Part shown: one piece after another, positions 23,725 through 33,310 of the stretch
Layout: every line of letters starts with the position of its first letter
Numbering within the stretch: position 1 is the first letter of the stretch
Assembly (NCBI GenBank): GCA_024305105.1
Contig: JAMWZA010000008.1
Location: forward strand, 17,360 to 69,409
Length of the DNA stretch: 52,050 nt
DNA from: Marinoscillum sp.
Lineage (GTDB): Bacteria > Bacteroidota > Bacteroidia > Cytophagales > Cyclobacteriaceae
Reading direction: 5' to 3'
Program-made: the position numbers and the translations under genes
The notes under the pieces: generated by a model
What the model was told of the DNA's origin: nothing
The model's database searches: none
The model's input: the letters and a program-made list of their open reading frames with translations, nothing else

Positions 23725-26333
23725 AAAATCATCCACCAAAACTCGCACAACGATTATTTGACTGGCTTTGCGGTTCTGCATTCGCAGAAGACCTTCGAGG
23801 CGATCTTGATGAACTTCATACCGCTCACTTACAATCCAAAGGTAAATTAAGAGCCGATTTGATCTATTGGTTTCAGGTCGTCTCGCTCGGGTTTTCCTAT
23901 TCTCTCAAGAAACGAAAATCGGATGCAGCTTATTCCCCTTATCATTCCAGCAACTCGCTGGCGATGATGAACAATTACTTCAAAATTGCCCTTCGCAACT
24001 TCCAAAAACAAAAGCTCTTCACGACCATCAATATCATCGGCCTTGCATTGGGAATGTCCATCTGCTTGCTCGCACTATCGATCTCAGTTTCTATTATTCA
24101 ATCGGACGGGTTTCATGAAAAGAAAGACCGAATTTATCAGATCAATACGTTCTTTAAGGACAGTCAGGACACTAAGACGCATGGTGGCACTTTCCCTGCT
24201 CTCGGGGATTATCTGGAAAAGGAATATCCTTTTATTGAGACAGCACTTACCATCCACTCAGGTTTCCGACCCATTATCAATCGAAATGACAACCAGTTAG
24301 GTTTCCATGGATATTTCGTTGATCCAGAGTTTTTTGATGTGTTCAGTTTTGACCTGGTGAAAGGAAACGCGAAAACCGCCCTATCCAAGCCAAATACCAT
24401 GGTTCTCACAGCGGCAGTTGCGGAGAAGCTATTTCGAGACGTAGACCCCATCGGCAAAGTGGTTTCCACAGAATCGGGTGATTTTACAATCACTGGGATA
24501 ATGCCCAACCTGAAACAAACACATCTCTACTTCGAGGTGCTCACAAGCACACTAACGTATAACCGAAACCAACCCTCCACAACAGATAGCGAATGGATCG
24601 ACTTTAGAGATCATTACTTGTATGTGTTACTACAACCGGAAACCAGTGGAGAAACACTCAAAGGTGCCCTGTCACATGCCTCCGCAAAGGCCATGGAGTA
24701 CCATCCCTATAAAACGATCCAGTTAGAGTCTGTGGTGCTGGATGAGGCAGTACCGCGCTGGAACATTAGCAATGCCCTGGGTATCGGTTGGGATTACCCT
24801 TCTATGCTATTCTTCCTTTTTATTGGTCTACTTATACTTCTTCCGGCCATTTTCAACTACACCAACTTATCCATTGCCAGAGCAATCAAGCGATCCAAGG
24901 AAATAGGAATTCGCAAGGTAGTCGGTGCGGCCAAGCATCAGGTGAAGATGCAGTTCATTGTAGAGACTGTGGTGATGATGATGCTGGCTTTGGCAGGCTC
25001 GTTCATATTATTTGTGTATCTCCAGCAACAATTCCTGAATGTAGTAGCTGCTGCCGAAGTACTGGAAACAAGCATCCGTCCTTCACTGGTTATTGTGTTC
25101 GTTCTTTTTGGGTTGATCATTGGAGTGCTTTCGGGTATTTTTCCAGCCGTTTACTTTTCCAAACTCAATCCTGTCCACAGTCTAAAAGGTGGAATGCGTT
25201 CGGGAAAACTCTCGGTATCAGGAATTAAAAAGGGACTATTCGTCTTCCAATTCGGGCTGTCTCTGTTTTTTATTATCGGCGTAGCGACCATTGCGAGACA
25301 ATACCAACACGTTTTTAACAAAAATCACGGGTTTGAATATGCCCAGGTGTTGACCATTCCGTTCAATGCCCAAAACAAACAAGTGGCCATGCAGGAATTG
25401 GAAAAACATCCCGATGTGCAGGCCATCACCTGCTCTTCAAGTTTGCCAGGTATCAATATGTTCGATGACGTGCTCGTCACACCCAATGACAAAGACACGC
25501 TTCCCGTTCGTGAAGTCTTCATTGGTGAAGGTTTTGTCAAAAACATGGAAATGCAACTCAAATGGGGAAATACAGATGATTTGCAGCTTTCGACCCAAAA
25601 TGAAGAATATGTATTGGTCAATGAGAAGTTTTTCAAATCCATTCGTGTGTTTGAAAGAGGCTTTGACACTCTACGGTTTACGATGGCTGATGGTCGTCAT
25701 GCCAGAATCATCGGCGTACTCAAAGACATCAACTACGAGACATTAAGCAAGAAAATATCGCCAATGGTGTTTCGACAATCTGTTGATAACAGCCAATATG
25801 CGCTATTATCCCTGCAATCGACAGACCTACCCAAGACACTTACTGAACTGGAACAAATCTGGCAAAACATTGATCAGAATGTACCATTCGAAGCGAGTTT
25901 TCTAGATACTGAGATTCAGCGCGCATACCAGTTTCTAACTACTCAAATTAAGTTTTTCAGTTATTTGGGTGGACTTGCTGTGACTATTGCCTGCCTGGGA
26001 CTTCTCGGCATGGTGGCTTACACTACGGAAAATCGCACCAAAGAAATCGCTATTCGAAAAATTCTGGGGACGACCATGACTGGACTTTACTTGCTACTGG
26101 CAAAAGACTTCATCAAATTGATCGGACTCTCAGCTTTACTGGCAGTGCCATTGGCGTACTTTTTCTATGAAAAAATATTTCTCTACATGCTGATCAGTCA
26201 GGGTCTTGGGCTTGGCATCTGGGAAATAGTAGGAAGCGTGTTGTTCCTGTTTAGTCTTGGATTTGCCTTTATCTACTGGCAAACATCGAAAGTAGCTCAG
26301 GCCAACCCAGCCACCAACCTTAGAACCGAGTAA
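23721..26333 (+). CDS. MacB/FtsX-type ABC permease with prefix domain (copy 2)
   Basis: This 870-residue protein has the prefix domain (PPKLAQRLFDWLCG), two MacB periplasmic domains and two FtsX membrane blocks marked by KEIGIRKVVGAAK and KEIAIRKILGTTM. No ATPase is fused. It is a paralogue of both neighbours and shares its exact first 54 bases with the permease gene at 26338, while the remainder has diverged. Its start overlaps the padR stop and its stop lies 4 bp before the next permease ATG, so padR, this gene and the next form one operon. The substrate cannot be inferred. Confidence 0.9.
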   Translation: MKNHPPKLAQRLFDWLCGSAFAEDLRGDLDELHTAHLQSKGKLRADLIYWFQVVSLGFSYSLKKRKSDAAYSPYHSSNSLAMMNNYFKIALRNFQKQKLFTTINIIGLALGMSICLLALSISVSIIQSDGFHEKKDRIYQINTFFKDSQDTKTHGGTFPALGDYLEKEYPFIETALTIHSGFRPIINRNDNQLGFHGYFVDPEFFDVFSFDLVKGNAKTALSKPNTMVLTAAVAEKLFRDVDPIGKVVSTESGDFTITGIMPNLKQTHLYFEVLTSTLTYNRNQPSTTDSEWIDFRDHYLYVLLQPETSGETLKGALSHASAKAMEYHPYKTIQLESVVLDEAVPRWNISNALGIGWDYPSMLFFLFIGLLILLPAIFNYTNLSIARAIKRSKEIGIRKVVGAAKHQVKMQFIVETVVMMMLALAGSFILFVYLQQQFLNVVAAAEVLETSIRPSLVIVFVLFGLIIGVLSGIFPAVYFSKLNPVHSLKGGMRSGKLSVSGIKKGLFVFQFGLSLFFIIGVATIARQYQHVFNKNHGFEYAQVLTIPFNAQNKQVAMQELEKHPDVQAITCSSSLPGINMFDDVLVTPNDKDTLPVREVFIGEGFVKNMEMQLKWGNTDDLQLSTQNEEYVLVNEKFFKSIRVFERGFDTLRFTMADGRHARIIGVLKDINYETLSKKISPMVFRQSVDNSQYALLSLQSTDLPKTLTELEQIWQNIDQNVPFEASFLDTEIQRAYQFLTTQIKFFSYLGGLAVTIACLGLLGMVAYTTENRTKEIAIRKILGTTMTGLYLLLAKDFIKLIGLSALLAVPLAYFFYEKIFLYMLISQGLGLGIWEIVGSVLFLFSLGFAFIYWQTSKVAQANPATNLRTE

Positions 26334-26337
26334 ACCC

Positions 26338-28950
26338 ATGAAAAATCATCCACCAAAACTCGCACAACGATTATTTGACTGGCTTTGCGGTGCTGCATTT
26401 GCAGAAGACCTGAGAGGCGATCTTGACGAAATCTATCTACTCAATCAGCAAACCAAAGGAAGGTTCAGAGCCAATCTCTTGTACTGGAAGCAAATCCTTT
26501 CAGTAGGTTTTTCTTACGCTTTACGCAAGCGAAAGTCTGAGGCCAGCTACTCCAGCTACGTCTCTGGAACGAGCCGTACGATGTTGGCAAACTACATCAA
26601 AATCTCTATCCGAAACCTGAAAAAGCAGAAGACTTTCACTGTATTGAATATCATCGGCTTAGCCATGGGTATGAGTATCATGATACTTTCACTAGCAATG
26701 TATGTGGACTTGCTGAGATTTGATGAACATCATGCTGATGCGGATAGAATTTATCGGATCACCACCACCTTAGAAAAGGATGGTGATATTGAAACTTTTG
26801 CTTCATTCCCTCCTGCGCTTGCTAATTTGATTACGGATCAGGTTCCCAGGATTGAAGCTACCATTCCAATTAATGATCAGTTTTATACTTCTGCTCTGAC
26901 AGATCGAGGTGATTTGGAAATGGAAGGGTATATCACCAATCAATCGTTCTTCGAAACGTTCGCTTTTGACTTTGAAAAGGGGTCTACCAATGCGCTTTCT
27001 CAACCTAACACAATTGTCATCACCCATGAATTTGCCTCCAGGGTATTTGGCACTGGCGATGTTTTAGGAAAAGTAATCGAAACAAAAAGGTTTGGCTCAA
27101 TGACTGTAGGGGCTGTATTAGCACCATTTCCTCAGCGAACACATTTTTGGTTTAATGCCGTCGCAGGAGCCACCACATTAGATCCACACAAAAATCAATC
27201 CATCGCAAATCAGTGGACGGACTTTTATGGAAATTACTACTACCTCAAATTACCGAAAGGGCTTGAAGAGCAATCACTAATGGATCAGGTAAATCGATTA
27301 GCTCATGAAGGGCAGGAGTATTTTGAAGCCGAAAATGCGCAAGTTTCCTATGACTTACAACCTATTGGTGACATTAACCCAAACGTCGACATTGAAGATG
27401 ATCTGGGTGTTGTGTTTGAGAGCGCAGGGTTCATCCTTTTCTTTGGAATAGCCTTGCTAATTTTACTGCCGGCATGTTTTAACTACACCAATATGTCCAT
27501 CGCGCGGGCACTCAAGCGAGCCAAAGAAATTGGCATTCGTAAAGTCATCGGAAGCCAACGCAGACAAATTGTTGAGCAGTTTTTGGTAGAAACCGTGATT
27601 GTTTGCTTGATCTCCACATTCCTATCCATCTACATTTTTCAGGTAATCAAAACAGAATTCACTAGCACGCTTGCTACAGGTTCATCTTTATCTCTGGATC
27701 TCACCTGGCAAATGGTCCTCGTTTTTCTTGTGTTCGGAACTGTGGTTGGACTCTTTACAGGAGCAGTTCCTGCTTTCTACTTTGCCAGAATCTCACCGTT
27801 AACTGCCCTCAAGTCCAACATATCAGCTGGTAAAGTGTCTATCTCAGGGCTAAGGAAAGGATTGTTGACTGCTCAGTTTGCCCTGACACTCATTTTCATG
27901 ATAGGAATAGGCACACTACTCACAGAATACCGCCATTCCCTGACTTATAACCTGGGATTCACGAAGGAAAACATATTGGTCATTCCGCTGGGCAGAGATA
28001 AACAAGAGCTCTTTAAAACTTCGCTAATGACCAATCCGGATGTGAATCGCGTCAGTTTCACATCCAGCATCCCCGGTACCAATTTGACTGATCGAAAGTA
28101 TGTGTACTTTGAAGAACTCCAGGACTCGATGCGTTTTTATGCGGTAAACATTGACGAATCATTTATTGACCACATGCACCTGGAAATGAAATGGGGCAAT
28201 CCTCCTAACCCCGGCAATACACTAATCCCTGATGTAGTGGTCAATGAAGAGTTCATGAAAGACATTCAGTTGATTCATCCGACCGGAGATAGCCTGAGAA
28301 TTGAACTCGCTGATGGACCAGCTAGAATCAGTGGTGTCGTCAAAAATTACCACCAAGAACCTCTAAACTCACGAATTTACCCACTTGTGCTAAGTTACTC
28401 AGAGGCATGTCCATATGCGCTTGTTTCAATTACTACCAGTGACCTTAATACAACCATGTCCAGCATAGAGAAGTCATGGAATACCGTTTTCCCAAACCAG
28501 ATCTTTCAGGCATCCTTTTTAACACAAGAAATCGAAAAGGCTTATGAGTTCTTTAGAGTTGCCCTAAAGATTTTTGGCTTCCTGGCATTTTTGGCAATAA
28601 CCATTTCATGCCTCGGATTGCTCGGAATGGTCATCTACTCCACAGAAAATCGAACCAAAGAAGTAGCTATCAGAAAGATCATGGGAGCCAGTAAAAAGCA
28701 GTTACTTCAAACATTGGCTGGTACTTTTTTCAAGCTTTGGGCGATTGCCATTGCCATCGCTGTTCCCATTGCCTATGCGTTTTATGATTTTGCATTGATT
28801 CGTATGTACAACAAATTCTCAGAAGGCGTTGGTCCATTAGAAATTATCGTGAGTGTATTGGTTACTGTAGGACTAGGTGCGCTAGCTATTCTATGGCAGA
28901 CCAACCGAATCGTCAAAATCAACCCAGCGATGAATTTGAGAAATGAATAG
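26338..28950 (+). CDS. MacB/FtsX-type ABC permease with prefix domain (copy 3)
   Basis: This protein also has 870 residues and the same prefix domain, two MacB domains and two FtsX blocks (KEIGIRKVIGSQR and KEVAIRKIMGASK). It follows copy 2 by 4 bp in the same operon under the second padR. Two adjacent paralogues of equal length suggest a heterodimeric permease or a recent duplication followed by divergence. No ATPase gene is in the operon. A bidirectional hairpin follows. Confidence 0.9.
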   Translation: MKNHPPKLAQRLFDWLCGAAFAEDLRGDLDEIYLLNQQTKGRFRANLLYWKQILSVGFSYALRKRKSEASYSSYVSGTSRTMLANYIKISIRNLKKQKTFTVLNIIGLAMGMSIMILSLAMYVDLLRFDEHHADADRIYRITTTLEKDGDIETFASFPPALANLITDQVPRIEATIPINDQFYTSALTDRGDLEMEGYITNQSFFETFAFDFEKGSTNALSQPNTIVITHEFASRVFGTGDVLGKVIETKRFGSMTVGAVLAPFPQRTHFWFNAVAGATTLDPHKNQSIANQWTDFYGNYYYLKLPKGLEEQSLMDQVNRLAHEGQEYFEAENAQVSYDLQPIGDINPNVDIEDDLGVVFESAGFILFFGIALLILLPACFNYTNMSIARALKRAKEIGIRKVIGSQRRQIVEQFLVETVIVCLISTFLSIYIFQVIKTEFTSTLATGSSLSLDLTWQMVLVFLVFGTVVGLFTGAVPAFYFARISPLTALKSNISAGKVSISGLRKGLLTAQFALTLIFMIGIGTLLTEYRHSLTYNLGFTKENILVIPLGRDKQELFKTSLMTNPDVNRVSFTSSIPGTNLTDRKYVYFEELQDSMRFYAVNIDESFIDHMHLEMKWGNPPNPGNTLIPDVVVNEEFMKDIQLIHPTGDSLRIELADGPARISGVVKNYHQEPLNSRIYPLVLSYSEACPYALVSITTSDLNTTMSSIEKSWNTVFPNQIFQASFLTQEIEKAYEFFRVALKIFGFLAFLAITISCLGLLGMVIYSTENRTKEVAIRKIMGASKKQLLQTLAGTFFKLWAIAIAIAVPIAYAFYDFALIRMYNKFSEGVGPLEIIVSVLVTVGLGALAILWQTNRIVKINPAMNLRNE

Positions 28951-28970
28951 ACACGAAACGGTCTAAACGA

Positions 28971-29004
28971 AAAAAAGGCATCTCACTTGCTGAAATGCCC
29001 TTTC
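28971..29004. terminator. Bidirectional terminator between permease and lipoprotein genes
   Basis: GGCAT (28977-28981) pairs with ATGCC (28995-28999), with an A6 run on one side and a T-rich run on the other. It lies between two convergent genes and can work in both directions; the minus-strand version has the better T-run. Confidence 0.6.
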
Positions 29005-29026
29005 TTTTGATATTAAACTCAATTAG

Positions 29027-29467
29027 CTACTTAACAATAGTCACTATCCGCAATTCATTCTTTGCAGAGTGATATACCTCGGTCCCATTTAGTTCAATTT
29101 CATTGATGCTAGCAAATTCATCACCCCTTTCTATTTGAACAAGTAAAGTATCCACCAAATTGGTTGAACTCCACTTCAGGTATATTTCCTGTTCGGATTG
29201 AGTGATCTTTTCATTAGCAAAGAACCGCCATACATATTTGGATTCAACTTTCAATAAATTGAAGTCTAAAGACTCTCCTGTTTCATCAAAGATGGACAGA
29301 TCAGAGGTGGATAGTCTCCTCGAGTTTTCGGGATTTAACAAATCACTCCCCTCCGGAGAGAATATGGAGAGATCAATGGTCATGTCCAAAAAGACTCCTT
29401 GAGAAGATGTCTTACTGCAAGCAATCATCATAGAAATAGCTACAACAAGAATATAGAGTTTTAACAT
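29027..29467 (-). CDS. Lipoprotein of unknown function
   Basis: This 146-residue protein has a lipoprotein signal (LYILVVAISMMIACS, lipobox Cys17), so it is probably anchored in the outer or inner membrane facing the periplasm. The mature part is acidic and beta-rich (Asp/Glu/Ser runs, KYVWRFFANEK, EIYLKWSSTN, LVQIERGDE), without a family I can name. It lies 4 bp downstream of the C10 peptidase gene on the same strand, so the two are probably co-transcribed; lipoproteins in this position may act as chaperones or inhibitors of the protease, as Spi-like inhibitors do, but this is only an inference. Confidence 0.7.
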   Translation of the reverse strand: MLKLYILVVAISMMIACSKTSSQGVFLDMTIDLSIFSPEGSDLLNPENSRRLSTSDLSIFDETGESLDFNLLKVESKYVWRFFANEKITQSEQEIYLKWSSTNLVDTLLVQIERGDEFASINEIELNGTEVYHSAKNELRIVTIVK

Positions 29468-29471
29468 TATC

Positions 29472-30746
29472 TCACGGTCTTATATTGTAAACCATTTTTC
29501 GGTTTTCATTAAATGTAAAGTCTCCTGGATTCCAGTTGTTGTAAGCGTAGTAAGAGTTGTGCAAGCCATCCCACCCCCAGTTCATGTGTATATAAGTATA
29601 AGTGGATCCGGTTTCGCAATAGGTGGTGCTTCTATAACCATCACAGACCCAAGCATGTCCAGTTTCATATCCACACCACCACAAAAAACAGTTTTCCTCC
29701 ATAAATCCAGATAAAATAACTGGTCGATTCCACCGAATTTGCTGCTTAAGGGTTGTGTGATTGTACCCACTTAATGAAGCACTTGTATAGCCAAAGGTAT
29801 TAACCAAAGCACCTGCCACATTATTCATGCTGGCTCCAGAGCCTCCACTGTTTCCACACCCCCAGTTCATGCTCACTGCATCTCCTACATCTCTCATCAA
29901 CAATGCCGTTGATGCAGTCCCAGAGTTATCAGGCATGTTGGCCCAATTATAAAAAGATGGAGACTCATAATAATTCATCACCTGTGCGATTGCTGTTGCC
30001 ACACAACCTGTCACTGCTCGTCCACCTGCATCATCTGAGCAATTTAAAAGGGGCGCAAGGTCGTTGTAGCCGCCTCTTTGTCCCCAACTGGAACTCAAAA
30101 GAGGTCCATAATTCACATAAGTATTTTGACAACCGCCTCCACCACCATCGTCTTCACATGGCAATATTCGCTTGTTCTTACCAGGCTCCACTGGGGTAAC
30201 CAGTGCCTGAATAGGACACAGTTGCCATTGAGACTCTGTTGCTATAGAACTAACTCCCTGTCGTTGCTTGGGGTCCAGTTCCTTTGGGTTACGAAGTGAC
30301 TTAATCACTCCACTGGTTTCCATCATCCAAGCAATAAGACCTCCCGGAAGAACCTCCTCATCCATTGGGAAATTGTCTGATTCAGAAAATGCCAGTAAAG
30401 GCTTCATCCGCCTATCCGCTGAAAGTATGGAAAACCCTCCACCTTCATAATTAAAGATATAAAAGGAAGTTTTTCCGTTTTCATCAGGAACCTCAAGCGT
30501 ACGTTTTAAGTCTTTAGTCACATGCTTGATTCCCTTTTTCCTTAGTCCTTTATCTTTTGCACTTTTACCAATCGGAAACTCAATGGACAAGGCAATTGAC
30601 TGAGCACTTTCCAAGTTAACAAAGTTTTCGTCTTCGACTTCTTCAACTCTTAATGCATCTTGATTATTGTCTTGACATGACACAGCTAGGATCATTATCA
30701 ATGTAAGTACGGCGAGTAACCGACTTTGTGTTAGGTTATTTTTCAT
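29472..30746 (-). CDS. C10-family cysteine peptidase (streptopain-like), lipoprotein
   Basis: This 424-residue secreted peptidase has a lipoprotein signal (lipobox near AVSC, Cys24). A prodomain follows of the Spi/streptopain type (ALSIEFPIG, YIFNYEGGGFSILSADRR) and then the C10 catalytic domain, with the nucleophile in GGRAVTGCVATAIAQVMNYY (Cys248), the base in GHAWVCDGY (His364) and the conserved NWGWDG (389-394). Such enzymes cleave host or environmental proteins after the prodomain is removed. The catalytic domain also contains many extra cysteines (for example NCFLWWC), which may form disulfides. It is the first gene of a two-gene operon with the lipoprotein at 29027. It lies divergent from the DsbA-like gene, 200 bp away, and that A/T-rich gap must hold both promoters. 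Confidence 0.9.
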   Translation of the reverse strand: MKNNLTQSRLLAVLTLIMILAVSCQDNNQDALRVEEVEDENFVNLESAQSIALSIEFPIGKSAKDKGLRKKGIKHVTKDLKRTLEVPDENGKTSFYIFNYEGGGFSILSADRRMKPLLAFSESDNFPMDEEVLPGGLIAWMMETSGVIKSLRNPKELDPKQRQGVSSIATESQWQLCPIQALVTPVEPGKNKRILPCEDDGGGGGCQNTYVNYGPLLSSSWGQRGGYNDLAPLLNCSDDAGGRAVTGCVATAIAQVMNYYESPSFYNWANMPDNSGTASTALLMRDVGDAVSMNWGCGNSGGSGASMNNVAGALVNTFGYTSASLSGYNHTTLKQQIRWNRPVILSGFMEENCFLWWCGYETGHAWVCDGYRSTTYCETGSTYTYIHMNWGWDGLHNSYYAYNNWNPGDFTFNENRKMVYNIRP

Positions 30747-30946
30747 AGTGAATTAGTATTTGAAATTAAACAATACATTATATGCAAACTGATATAAGTT
30801 AATTACTATTCAGTTATTTTCTATAAAATCATTAATATTTCTTGTTCAATATTATACTTAATGGTTTTAAAAGATTCTTATGACCACATACTGAACTTAT
30901 TATAAAATAATTTACTTACTCTTGTATTTAGTAAATATGTAGGTAC

Positions 30947-31651
30947 ATGAAAATAGAAATCTGGAGTGATATTGTTTGTCCTTTTTGCTACATCGGTAAG
31001 CGACGATTTGAAGAAGCGCTACAAGCATTCGAACACAAAGATCAATTGCAAATAGAGTGGAAAAGCTTTCAGCTCAATCCCAATACCATCACTGATACTG
31101 AAACCAATGTGTATCAGAACCTGGCGAACCACAAAGGCATTGGTGTGGACCAGGCCAGACAAATGAGTGATCAGGTAACTCAGGTGGCCAAAGAAGTAGG
31201 GCTATCCTATGACTTTGACAAGGCCGTAGTGGCGAATACACACCGTGCGCATCAGATGCTTCATTTTGCCAAAACGCAAAACCTTCAAAATGAAACCAAA
31301 GAACGATTACTCAAAGCATACTTTACAGAAGGCATCAACATTGATGCTATTGATTCATTGATCGAGTTAGGAAACGAAATTGGATTGGATACAGCCAAGC
31401 TGAAAGCAGCGCTTGATTCTGGTCAGTATGCAGAAGCTGTGCGTCAGGATATCTATGAAGCCCAGCAGTTACGGATTCAAGGAGTGCCATTTTTCGTGTT
31501 CAACCGAAAATACGGCGTATCCGGTGCCCAACAAGTCGATGCTTTTACACAAACAATGAACAAAAGCCATTCAGAGTGGGTAGCAGAAAATAACCCAACT
31601 GATCTCCAAACCATCCAGGGAGACAGTTGTGATGTGGATGGTAACTGTTAA
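30947..31651 (+). CDS. DsbA-family oxidoreductase (FrnE-like)
   Basis: This 234-residue protein has the DsbA/2-hydroxychromene-2-carboxylate isomerase thioredoxin-fold domain: the active site CPFC (Cys11-Cys14) sits directly after a beta strand, and a helical insertion is followed by RIQGVPFFVFNRKYGVSGAQ, which contains the cis-Pro. There is no signal peptide, so it is cytosolic, like FrnE, a thiol-disulfide protein linked to oxidative stress. The C-terminus carries a second cysteine pair (DSCDVDGNC), a feature of FrnE-type members. Monocistronic and followed by a strong shared terminator. Confidence 0.9.
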   Translation: MKIEIWSDIVCPFCYIGKRRFEEALQAFEHKDQLQIEWKSFQLNPNTITDTETNVYQNLANHKGIGVDQARQMSDQVTQVAKEVGLSYDFDKAVVANTHRAHQMLHFAKTQNLQNETKERLLKAYFTEGINIDAIDSLIELGNEIGLDTAKLKAALDSGQYAEAVRQDIYEAQQLRIQGVPFFVFNRKYGVSGAQQVDAFTQTMNKSHSEWVAENNPTDLQTIQGDSCDVDGNC

Positions 31652-31674
31652 TTCCTGGTTGGTCTATAAAGGAA

Positions 31675-31706
31675 CAAAGCCAATTCAACTGATTGAATTG
31701 GCTTTG
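31675..31706. terminator. Bidirectional terminator between convergent genes
   Basis: CAAAGCCAATTCAA (31675-31688) and TTGAATTGGCTTTG (31693-31706) form a perfect 14-bp stem with the loop CTGA. It lies between the stops of the DsbA-like gene and the membrane-sensor gene. Confidence 0.75.
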
Positions 31707-31728
31707 TAGGCATCGAAGCTTGGTAAGG

Positions 31729-32481
31729 TTACTTCGCTTTCATCGAATCATCGTTTCTCAGGCGCTCGTACATAGCAGCCTGCTTTTCAGTTAGCGATAA
31801 CAACTTGCTTTTATTATCCTCAAGCTCTGTATTCTTGATTTTTAATTTCTTAGATGCCTCATTGAGTTTTCTATTCAGTTGCTCAGTCATCTTCACTTTT
31901 TTATTCAACTCTATTTCTTTTACCGCATTGTCCATCGTTAGTTTTCTAAAGTGATGCGCCCAATAACCACATACTATGACCACTGCCACGGCTAAAGCAG
32001 CGTGAAAAACGAAGGTATGTAAATCCATATATTCCAGCTGAGTAAAATAAACATCTGGAACTCCGGTATACTGAAGAAATGCGAACACCGCATGATGCAC
32101 CACCACGAATCCAATCAGTGGAATCTGATATTTCCAATCTTGATATACAATCAAAATGGCACTACCAATGAATGCGAAAAAGTGCATTTCGAAAAGGCCG
32201 TGCATCTGGTATATAAATGTCCCAACGAACACACCGAAAAACCCACTGGCCACATATCGATGCAGGTTCGCATTTGGTAGTAGTGCTTTTAAAACAAACC
32301 AGGATAGCATAGCTAAGCCAGCAGTGCCTAATCCTATGAACCAGGTATCATAATAGAAGGAAATGATTATCCCGAATAAAGAGTAGATCATTAGAAAACG
32401 GAAAATGAACTGGTCGGAACGTTTGTTGAGGTCAACCATTACTTTGGCTTCTTCCTCTTTGGATAGTTGTAAAGTTTGCAT
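31729..32481 (-). CDS. Orphan multi-helix membrane sensor domain with coiled coil
   Basis: This 250-residue protein has about six membrane helices (residues about 28-175), matching the N-terminal sensor module of some histidine kinases and chemoreceptors that carry EMHFFAFIGSAILIVYQDW and a paired HH in VVVHHAVFAFLQ. Several histidines lie in or next to the membrane (MHGLFEMHF, VVHHAV, DLHTFVFHAAL, WAHHFRK), which suggests metal or haem binding. A charged coiled coil (about 178-240) follows and the protein ends there: no kinase, cyclase or methyl-accepting domain is attached. It may act by protein contact, or be a cut-down sensor. It follows a thioredoxin-like gene by 36 bp. Confidence 0.7.
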   Translation of the reverse strand: MQTLQLSKEEEAKVMVDLNKRSDQFIFRFLMIYSLFGIIISFYYDTWFIGLGTAGLAMLSWFVLKALLPNANLHRYVASGFFGVFVGTFIYQMHGLFEMHFFAFIGSAILIVYQDWKYQIPLIGFVVVHHAVFAFLQYTGVPDVYFTQLEYMDLHTFVFHAALAVAVVIVCGYWAHHFRKLTMDNAVKEIELNKKVKMTEQLNRKLNEASKKLKIKNTELEDNKSKLLSLTEKQAAMYERLRNDDSMKAK

Positions 32482-32517
32482 TTTGTCTAGTGAAAATGAT
32501 GAAAAATATTTTGTGGT

Positions 32518-33120
32518 TTAAAGGCTCAGCGTGTAATCAATTCCACACCCATAAGCAATGGTTGATAGCGGACCAAAGGATGGAGGTGCTACTCCCTGAT
32601 TCAAAGAATCCAGTGCCATCTGCGCAAAATTGCTGAGCGGATCTGTGCAGTAACGGGCCTTGTTATAGTTGCCTCTATAATACAATTGATGCTTAGTGTT
32701 GATAATCACTGCCTGAGGAGTAGAATAGACTCCAAGTGCTACAGCAAATTCCTGATTCACATCCCGAATGATTTTTGTTTCTCCCTCGAAATATGGCCGA
32801 GCTTTGGCTATATCATCTTCAGCTGGAATAACTACGATAAAATCCATATCGTCCCCATAATTGCGCCGTAGCGTATTGAAATGTGTGAGGTTAAATCTCG
32901 AGCATGGACAGTTCGTCGTGAAGAAGTGATAGAACACAGGTCTTTCTAGTGTCTCACTGGTTTGATCACCGGGATAAACCTTTTGATTCACATATATCTC
33001 CTGATAGCCCTCAGGTACTGGTGTTGGCAGTAAATATTGCACTTCCGACCACCAGAACATCCCTCCGATGGCAACGATTACAGCGACAAGGAATGCCGCT
33101 GCGGTGATTTTTCTAAGCAA
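32518..33120 (-). CDS. Membrane-anchored thioredoxin-fold protein with CPC motif
   Basis: This 200-residue protein has an N-terminal signal anchor (RKITAAAFLVAVIVAIGGMFWW) and an extracytoplasmic thioredoxin-like domain: VFYHFFTTNCPCSRFNLTHF has a C-x-C site (Cys71, Cys73) in place of CxxC, and the cis-Pro region reads YSTPQAVIINTK. Further cysteines (RYCTDP and YGCGIDY) may act with it. It is probably an envelope redox or metal-handling protein. The only start I can place is a TTG at 33120: an in-frame stop lies three codons upstream and the next ATG is inside the anchor. It is probably co-transcribed with the sensor gene that follows. Confidence 0.7.
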   Translation of the reverse strand: MLRKITAAAFLVAVIVAIGGMFWWSEVQYLLPTPVPEGYQEIYVNQKVYPGDQTSETLERPVFYHFFTTNCPCSRFNLTHFNTLRRNYGDDMDFIVVIPAEDDIAKARPYFEGETKIIRDVNQEFAVALGVYSTPQAVIINTKHQLYYRGNYNKARYCTDPLSNFAQMALDSLNQGVAPPSFGPLSTIAYGCGIDYTLSL

Positions 33121-33263
33121 AACAGTCTAATCTTTAAAATTGATTAATGATTTTCAAGAACAACTGCTTAGTCTGGTTGATAATGTAAAGGTAATGCTTT
33201 ATCTCATGTATCTACATAAGATTATACTATCAATTGATAACTTTAAATTAATATAAACATAAA

Positions 33264-33291
33264 ATAAGCCACCCTAAATAGAGTAGCTTAT
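33264..33291 (-). terminator. Probable terminator of the collagen-like lipoprotein gene
   Basis: ATAAGC (33264-33269) pairs with GCTTAT (33286-33291), with AC/GT and CT/AG pairs inside across single mismatches. On the minus strand it leads into TTATTTTATG. It lies 20 bp past the stop at 33311. Confidence 0.5.
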
Positions 33292-33310
33292 ATCAATTGA
33301 TTAAATCAGA

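Noticed and set aside
24788-25228. 146-residue plus-strand ORF inside a permease gene
   Set aside because: It lies in another frame of a clear FtsX-type gene and has many Cys and Ser residues typical of an out-of-frame shadow.
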